DNA of 64,000 bases from Thioalkalivibrio sp. ALMg11 (GTDB lineage Bacteria; Pseudomonadota; Gammaproteobacteria; Ectothiorhodospirales; Ectothiorhodospiraceae), in assembly GCF_000377905.1 (NCBI RefSeq), contig NZ_KB898871.1:464229-528228 (forward strand). The letters run 5' to 3'. Below are positions 58,777-64,000 of the stretch, in pieces. Under the pieces are notes generated by a model. That model was given only the letters and a program-made list of their open reading frames with translations, was not told the origin of the DNA and did not search any database. How positions within the stretch are numbered: the first letter of the stretch is position 1; each line of letters begins with the position of its first letter. The translations under genes and the position numbers were made by a program.

Positions 58777-60123
58777 ATGGAGTCGATGCTGAAGCTTCTG
58801 ATTGTCGAGGATGACACCGGCCTGCAAAGCCAGTTGCGCTGGTGTCTGGACGGCTACGAGATCCTCCAGGCCCAGGATCGTGCCAGCGCGATGGCCCACA
58901 TGCGCCGCCACGAGCCCGAGCTGGTCACGCTGGACCTGGGTCTGCCCCCCGACCCCGCAAACGCCACCGAGGGCCTGGCACTCCTGGAGGAGATCCTGGC
59001 GTTCAATCCCGGGGTCAAGGTGATCGTGGTCACCGGCAACGATGATCGCGAGAACGCGCTGAAGGCCGTCGCCCTGGGGGCCTACGATTTCTATATCAAG
59101 CCCGTGGACGCCGAACTCCTGCGTCTGATCGTGGACCGCGCCGCGCGGCTGTACGGGCTCGAGGAGGAGAATCGGCGCCTGGCCCGTGGCGGCATCTCTT
59201 CGCTGTCCGGGCTCATCACCGCGGATCCGCGCATGCTTCAGGTCTGCCGCATGGTGGAGCGCGTGGCGCCCTCCGACGCGACGGTCCTGTTGCTGGGTGA
59301 CAGCGGCACCGGCAAAGAGGTCCTGGCGCGCGCCGTCCATGACCTGAGTAACCGCGCCAAGGAGCGCTTCGTTGCGATCAACTGCGCCGCGATCCCCGAG
59401 AACCTCCTGGAAAGCGAGCTGTTCGGCTACGAGAAGGGCGCCTTCACGGGTGCTACCCGCCAGACCATCGGCAAGATCGAACACGCCGACAAGGGCACGT
59501 TGTTCCTGGACGAGATCGGCGACCTTCCGCAGAGCCTGCAGGCGAAGCTCCTGCGTTTTCTGCAGGAGCGCACGGTCGAGCGGCTGGGCGGGCGCAACGA
59601 GATCCCGGTGGACGTGCGCATCATCGGTGCGACCAATCAGGACCTCCAGGCGCTGATCCGCTCGGGCGACTTCCGCGAGGACCTGTTCTATCGCATCAGC
59701 GAGATCGCCATCGACATCCCCCCGGTGCGTGAACGTCAGGGTGACGCAACCCTGCTGGCGCACGCGCTTCTGGAACGCTTCGCCCGCGAGCAGGGCAAGC
59801 CGCGCCGCGGCTTCACCGCCGATGCGCTGCGGGCGATCGAGGGCCACGACTGGCCCGGCAACGTGCGCGAGATGGAGAACCTGATCCGGCGCGCCGTAAT
59901 CATGGCCGACGGCAATCTGGTGACCGCGGAAGACCTCGGCTTGCAGGACCGGGATCAGGATCCGGCGCCGGAGCGCCTGCGCGAGGCCCGTGACCGGGCC
60001 GAATACCAATCCGTAATCAAGGCGATGGGCCGCACGAACGGCAACATCGCCCAGGCAGCCGACACCCTCGGCATTACCCGTCCAACGCTCTACGGCCTGC
60101 TCGACAAGTACGGGCTCAGATGA
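58777..60123 (+). CDS. prsR: PEP-CTERM-box sigma-54 response regulator PrsR
   Basis: 448 residues from ATG 58777 (MESMLKLLIVEDDTGLQSQL). Receiver domain with phospho-Asp in LVTLDLGLP; AAA+ domain with Walker A GDSGTGKEVLARAV, GAFTGATRQT (sigma-54 contact loop), Walker B TLFLDEIGDLP; C-terminal Fis-type helix-turn-helix (NIAQAADTLGITRPTLYGLL). Matches TIGR02915. Activates sigma-54 promoters of PEP-CTERM genes on a signal from PrsK. Confidence 0.95.
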   Translation: MESMLKLLIVEDDTGLQSQLRWCLDGYEILQAQDRASAMAHMRRHEPELVTLDLGLPPDPANATEGLALLEEILAFNPGVKVIVVTGNDDRENALKAVALGAYDFYIKPVDAELLRLIVDRAARLYGLEEENRRLARGGISSLSGLITADPRMLQVCRMVERVAPSDATVLLLGDSGTGKEVLARAVHDLSNRAKERFVAINCAAIPENLLESELFGYEKGAFTGATRQTIGKIEHADKGTLFLDEIGDLPQSLQAKLLRFLQERTVERLGGRNEIPVDVRIIGATNQDLQALIRSGDFREDLFYRISEIAIDIPPVRERQGDATLLAHALLERFAREQGKPRRGFTADALRAIEGHDWPGNVREMENLIRRAVIMADGNLVTAEDLGLQDRDQDPAPERLREARDRAEYQSVIKAMGRTNGNIAQAADTLGITRPTLYGLLDKYGLR

Positions 60124-62978
60124 GGAGCACCATAGTGACTACCCGATATATGCAAGAAGACTCCGGGCTCGCCCGGCCCCGTCCCATCCGGATACCGAAC
60201 GGGCGTTTGAAGCCCCTGGCCCTGGCCGTGGTGCTGGCCACCGGGGTGGGTCTGGCCGGCTGCGACCAGATCGGGGCGGGCAGCGAACAGGACTACCTCG
60301 AACGCGCCCAGGCCCTGCAGGAGAGGGGCGACTACCAGGGCGCACGCATCGAGTACCGCAATGCCCTGCAACTGAATACCGATGCCCCCGCCACCCGGCA
60401 CAGGCTCGCGGTGGTGTACCTGCAGTTGAACAACCCCGAGGAGGCGCTGCGTCAGCTGGAGCGCGCGCAGTCGCTCGGGATCCCGGAGGCTGAGGTGGCG
60501 TTGCCGCTGGCCGAGGCATGGTTCGCGACCGATCGTTTTGCGCGCATCCGCGAGCAGGATGTGCCGGAGGACCTGGCGGCGGAGGAGCGGCCGCGGCTGC
60601 ACGCACTGCGGGCCGTCGCATTCGCGGGGGTTGGCGAGCGCGAGGCGGCGGAACGCGAACTGGCGCAGGTTGGAGAGCGCGAGCAGGAACCGCTACAGGC
60701 CCTGGCGCAGGCCCACCTGTCGATGGCCCAGGGCGATGCCGAGCACGCGATCGCATCCCTGGAGCAGGCGCTCGACCTGCAGCCCGAGCTGGGACAGGCC
60801 TGGAGCCTCCTGGGTGACTATCGGCGCATCGCCGGCGATCCGGAGGGTGCGGAAGAGGCCTTCAGCCGGGCCATCGAAGTGCGCCCGGCCTCGGGGCGGG
60901 ATCACATGGCGCGGGCGATGGTGCGCCTGAATGCCGGCGATCACGAGGGTGCGCGGGCGGATGTCGACGGCCTGAAGCAAGGCGGCTCGTCCCATCCGGG
61001 CGTGCATTATCTGGACGGGATGCTCCTGATGGAGCAGGAGCGGCATAGCGAAGCGCGGGCGAGCTTCGAACAGGCCCTGGCCAGCAATCGCTCCTACAGC
61101 CCGGCGCTTCTGGGCCTCGGCCTGGCTCATCGCAGTCTGGGCAACATGGAGCAGGCCGAACACAACCTCAACCGTCATGTTCAGGAGAGCCCCGGATCGC
61201 TGCAGGGCATTCGTACGCTGACGGCGATCTATCTGGAACAGGATCGCGTGGAGGATGCCCTGCAGTTCGTCGAGCGGGCAAGCCGCGACTACACCGGTGA
61301 GCCGGCCGACATGGCCGAGCTGCGCGGGCGACTGCTGCTGGTTGCCGGCGATTCCGAAGCCGGTATCGACGCGTTGCGCGACGCGGCTGCGTCGAGCCCG
61401 GGTTCGCAGGGCCTCCAGGAATTGCTGGCGGTGGCGCTGCTCCGGGGCGGCGAGACCGAAGAAGGTCTGGATGCGCTGCGCGCCGCCGGAGGCGGCGAGG
61501 CCTCGGCCCAGCAGGTGGATACCACGCTGGTGCTGTACCTGTTGCAGACAGGACGCTACGACGAGGCATTCGAGCGCGCACAGCGTCTGCAGGAGCTCCA
61601 GCCGGAAGCGGCCGGTCCGTTGAGCCTGCAGGGCGCTGCCCTGATGGGGCTGGGGCGAATCGACGAGGCCCGGGCGGCGTTTCGTGAGGGCGCCGCGCTG
61701 GACCCGGACGATATATCCGTGGCGATGAACCTGGCCGGCCTGGAACTCCAGGTCGGCAACCGCGGGGCGGCGCGCGAGGTGCTGGAAGAGCTTCAGGAGC
61801 GCCACCCCGGGCATGCCCGCTCGGCCCAGCGCCTGGCCAGCATGAGCCTGCAGGACGGCGACCAACAGGGGGCGGCTCACTGGCTGCAAACGGCCATCGA
61901 ATCGCAGCCCGAGTTGCTGCCGCCGCATCTCACCCTGGCCCAGATCCAGCTTCAGGCCAGCGAACCGGAACAGGCCCTGGAGACGCTCCTGGCCGCGCGC
62001 GAGCATCATCCCGGGAATCCGGACCTGCTGTACGCGCTGGCGGACGTCCAGCAGAGCCTCAATCGTCCGGATGCCGCGGTTGAGAGTCTCGCGGCGGCTG
62101 TCGAGCAGGCGCCGGACAACGTGACCCTGCGTCTCGCCCTGGCCCGTGCGCATGCGCAGGTCGGTGACGATGCCGCGATCGAGAGCACGCTTCGCGAGCT
62201 CCTGGAGCAGCAGCCCGACCACTACCGGGCGCGCCTTCTGCTGGCCCGGGGCCTGGTCAACCAGGAGCGCATGAGCGATGCCGAGCCGCATCTGGCGCGG
62301 CTGGAAGATCGCTACGAGGACCGCAGCGAGGTCCAGGCCTTGCTGGGCCGCGCGGCCATGCAGCGGGGCGACCCGGAAGCCGCTGTGCAGCATTACCGGG
62401 CTGCACTGGCGGACCCGGGTTCGCAGCGTCGGGACTGGGTGCATGCACTGGCGGAGGCGCAGCGCGAAGCCGGGGATGGCGATGCCGGACGGGCCACGCT
62501 GGCCGCCTGGCTGGACGAAAATCCGCAGGACCTGGCGACATGGCATATCCACGCGGCGCAGCAGATGGCGGCGGACGACCGGCCCGGAGCGGTGGATTCG
62601 TACCGTCGGATCGTCGAGCAGGATGGCGACGATGTGATTGCGCTCAACAACCTCGCATGGTCGTTGCGCGAGAGTGATACCCGGCAGGCGCTGGAGCATG
62701 CGCGCCGGGCCGCCGAGCTGGCACCGGAGGCGGCTCCGGTGCTGGATACCCTGGGTGCGGTACTGATCCACGCCGGTGAGCCTGCAGAGGCCGCGGACAT
62801 CCTTGGCCGTGCCAGCGGGCTTGCCCCGGATGATCCGGGCATTCAGTACCACCTGGCCTGGGCGGAAAGCGAACAGGGCGAGCGCGAAGCCGCCGCTGAA
62901 CGCCTGCGTCGCCTGCTGGAGGCGCACGACCAGTTCCCCCAGCGGACGGATGCCGAGGCGCTGCTCGGTCGCTTGTAG
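60120..62978 (+). CDS. prsT: XrtA/PEP-CTERM TPR-repeat lipoprotein PrsT
   Basis: 952 residues; ATG overlaps the prsR stop (ATGA), with a GTG at 60135 as alternative. After the N-terminal leader comes a lipobox GVGLAGC near residue 43, then about 20 tetratricopeptide repeats (e.g. AQALQERGDYQGARIEYRNA; PEEALRQLERAQSLG). Matches TIGR02917. Probably a periplasmic scaffold for polysaccharide secretion or PEP-CTERM sorting. Its length suits the family. Confidence 0.93.
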   Translation: MRSTIVTTRYMQEDSGLARPRPIRIPNGRLKPLALAVVLATGVGLAGCDQIGAGSEQDYLERAQALQERGDYQGARIEYRNALQLNTDAPATRHRLAVVYLQLNNPEEALRQLERAQSLGIPEAEVALPLAEAWFATDRFARIREQDVPEDLAAEERPRLHALRAVAFAGVGEREAAERELAQVGEREQEPLQALAQAHLSMAQGDAEHAIASLEQALDLQPELGQAWSLLGDYRRIAGDPEGAEEAFSRAIEVRPASGRDHMARAMVRLNAGDHEGARADVDGLKQGGSSHPGVHYLDGMLLMEQERHSEARASFEQALASNRSYSPALLGLGLAHRSLGNMEQAEHNLNRHVQESPGSLQGIRTLTAIYLEQDRVEDALQFVERASRDYTGEPADMAELRGRLLLVAGDSEAGIDALRDAAASSPGSQGLQELLAVALLRGGETEEGLDALRAAGGGEASAQQVDTTLVLYLLQTGRYDEAFERAQRLQELQPEAAGPLSLQGAALMGLGRIDEARAAFREGAALDPDDISVAMNLAGLELQVGNRGAAREVLEELQERHPGHARSAQRLASMSLQDGDQQGAAHWLQTAIESQPELLPPHLTLAQIQLQASEPEQALETLLAAREHHPGNPDLLYALADVQQSLNRPDAAVESLAAAVEQAPDNVTLRLALARAHAQVGDDAAIESTLRELLEQQPDHYRARLLLARGLVNQERMSDAEPHLARLEDRYEDRSEVQALLGRAAMQRGDPEAAVQHYRAALADPGSQRRDWVHALAEAQREAGDGDAGRATLAAWLDENPQDLATWHIHAAQQMAADDRPGAVDSYRRIVEQDGDDVIALNNLAWSLRESDTRQALEHARRAAELAPEAAPVLDTLGAVLIHAGEPAEAADILGRASGLAPDDPGIQYHLAWAESEQGEREAAAERLRRLLEAHDQFPQRTDAEALLGRL

Positions 62979-63002
62979 GCCCGGCGGAACCGGTCGATCA
63001 AG

Positions 63003-63029
63003 GGGGCTGCCGAGAGCAGCCCCTTTTTT
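63003..63029 (+). terminator. Rho-independent terminator after prsT
   Basis: GGGGCTGC and GCAGCCCC around CGAGA, followed by six T. A strong intrinsic terminator closing the prs operon. Confidence 0.9.
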
Positions 63030-63734
63030 GTGTGCGTCAGCCTGGCCGCCGCACATCCATCCGTCCGGCCTGCCCTGTAATCCCGGGCCGGCCCGGGCAT
63101 TGCTTCGATGTATGGTTTCTGACGGCTGCGTCCGGACGGGGGACTCGCTCGCGGCGGTCGGCCCGGCCCGCTACCGGATGTCGGCGAGGGTGAGCCAATG
63201 CCTCTGTTTCGGGGCCGGGTTATCCGTCCCCTCGACTACGGCCCATTGCCGCACCCCTGGAGTCTCCGTAGGTGCCTGGGAGAGGTTCATGAATGTGCCG
63301 GCATCGCGTTGATGCCCTGTGTATTCCGACCCGGCTCGGCGGCGCAGTCCGGTCGTGGTGTTGCCAGTCCCTTTTCGTCTTCTTCGGGGCGCCGCAGGTG
63401 CTCGGAAAGATGGGGGATGGGGCACCATCCCCACACGCCATCGAGCGACGGGGCTTGAGGCGGCTTTGCTTGCTGACGGCGTTGCAGTTCGCGGATGAAG
63501 CTTGGCTACGCATCGCTCACCGCGCCTTGTCAGCGAGCAAAAGGGCCTCAGGCTCGAGAGGGCGTATCCGTCAGTAGGCCCGGCGGACATCCGAAGGGGG
63601 TCGAGCACCGGTCCGGGGTGGCGCGAGTCCGAACATGCGCGGTCGCCGGATGGTTGGCGGCGGTGCCGTAAGGGCAGCGCCGGGTTCGCGCGAGGGTCAG
63701 TGAGAGCTGTAGTTCCGGGCCCGGATTGCGGAAC
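63030..63734. other. Intergenic region, no gene found
   Basis: About 700 bases between two terminators. The open frames here have no family pattern or ribosome site. A short stretch CACCGCGCCTTGTC (63518–63531) also occurs inside the 297-bp element near 46.16 kb, so some of this may be decayed repeat. Confidence 0.5.
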
Positions 63735-63762
63735 AAAAAAAGGGCTCCCCGAAGGGAGCCCT
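63735..63762 (-). terminator. Rho-independent terminator of the PEP-CTERM gene
   Basis: AGGGCTCCC and GGGAGCCCT around a 4-base loop; on the minus strand it is followed by seven T. Lies 55 bases past the PEP-CTERM stop. Confidence 0.9.
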
Positions 63763-63817
63763 CAACTCGATGCCCCGGGGGGAGGGCCATCAAGACTAGA
63801 AATCGTTCTAGCGTCGG

Positions 63818-64000
63818 TTATGCCGCCTGGCGGTAGGCGGAGCGGCGGCGGATGCCACCGACCCCGATGAAGCCGGCCAGGATCAGGAGGGACAGGCCCA
63901 TCAGCGCCAGGGTGCCCGGTTCCGGCACTGCGAAGCGCAGGCTGCCATCGTGGGTGGACTGGGTTTCGCTGAACAGGGACTGGCCTTCCTGGGTGTCGCC
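63818..64000 (-). CDS. PEP-CTERM sorting domain protein, C-terminal part
   Basis: Only the last 60 codons are in the window. They end with VPEPGTLALMGLSLLILAGF followed by IGVGGIRRRSAYRQAA: the PEP motif, a membrane helix and the Arg cluster that exosortase XrtA recognises and cleaves. Before it lies a Ser/Thr/Gln-rich stretch (QEGQSLFSETQSTHDGSL). The protein is secreted and its neighbours prsK/R/T probably control and sort it. Confidence 0.95.
   Translation of the reverse strand, partial: GDTQEGQSLFSETQSTHDGSLRFAVPEPGTLALMGLSLLILAGFIGVGGIRRRSAYRQAA

Noticed and set aside
60693..63056. Very long minus-strand open frame opposite prsT
   Set aside because: High-GC codon bias of prsT creates long antisense frames; no ribosome site, no family motif. 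The same holds for 56634–58817 opposite prsK and 39979–41901 opposite asmA.
63171..63608. Open frames between prsT and the PEP-CTERM gene
   Set aside because: No ribosome site, no family features, frames on both strands overlap one another; more likely decayed repeat or leader DNA.

Overview
The window reads as high-GC gammaproteobacterial chromosome. Gene content and order (rhlB–trxA–rho, hemW/rdgB/rph/yicC, an XrtA/PEP-CTERM prs cluster) fit the Ectothiorhodospiraceae, for example a Thioalkalivibrio-like organism. The genus is an inference; the gammaproteobacterial placement is firmer.

Positions 1–27524 are one end of an integrative and conjugative element (ICE) of the PFGI-1/ICEclc/ICEHin1056 class (MPF-G type IV secretion). 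Almost everything there is on the minus strand. Reading inward from the ICE end: parA, parB, a DUF2857 gene, a STY4528-type replication gene with embedded iterons, a PFL_4669-type gene, DUF3158, a plus-strand GAF–EAL cargo gene, ssb, small accessory genes, topoisomerase III, an array of small genes including ardC- and ardB-type antirestriction genes (about 9.2–14.9 kb), pilL2, and the conjugation block (TIGR03759, lytic transglycosylase, TIGR03765, traD, TIGR03747, RAQPRD, TIGR03758, TIGR03745, TIGR03750, TIGR03746). The element ends in the 3' half of a tRNA-Thr(CGU), a typical attachment site. Integrase and relaxase lie outside the window.

The most unusual signal is in the 9.2–14.6 kb array. 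Most genes there have their own structured leader in which three segments (1, 2, 3) can pair 1:2 or 2:3. The 2:3 helix covers the Shine–Dalgarno region, and the pairing changes in a compensated way from gene to gene. Successive genes are separated by near-identical spacers with more covarying hairpins. It looks like an RNA-controlled (or single-strand-promoter-controlled) regulon of early or anti-defence genes.

Positions 27.5–45.8 kb are core chromosome: rhlB, trxA, rho, rof, hemW, rdgB, rph, yicC, hsp20 with a heat-shock promoter, cbpA-type dnaJ, a Do protease, moaE/moaD/moaC, asmA, mutY, yggX, tRNA-Phe and def. A toxin–antitoxin island sits between tRNA-Phe and def, flanked by duplicated tRNA-Phe/def sequence. 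Its toxin is split by a 126-bp miniature element whose excision restores the frame exactly.

Positions 45.8–52.4 kb are accessory: a 100-codon gene split by a second, 297-bp miniature element with a 5-bp target duplication; two lower-GC integron-type cassettes (trypsin-like protease, HNH nuclease) with attC sites and no integrase; and a translationally coupled mutT–helicase pair (PLD, helicase, DUF3427) that may act in defence or repair.

Positions 52.4–64 kb hold galE, a YdcF-type gene and an exopolysaccharide/PEP-CTERM cluster: Wza-like lipoprotein, sugar transferase, PrsK histidine kinase, PrsR sigma-54 activator, PrsT TPR lipoprotein, then the C-terminus of a PEP-CTERM substrate. The sortase XrtA itself is not in the window.
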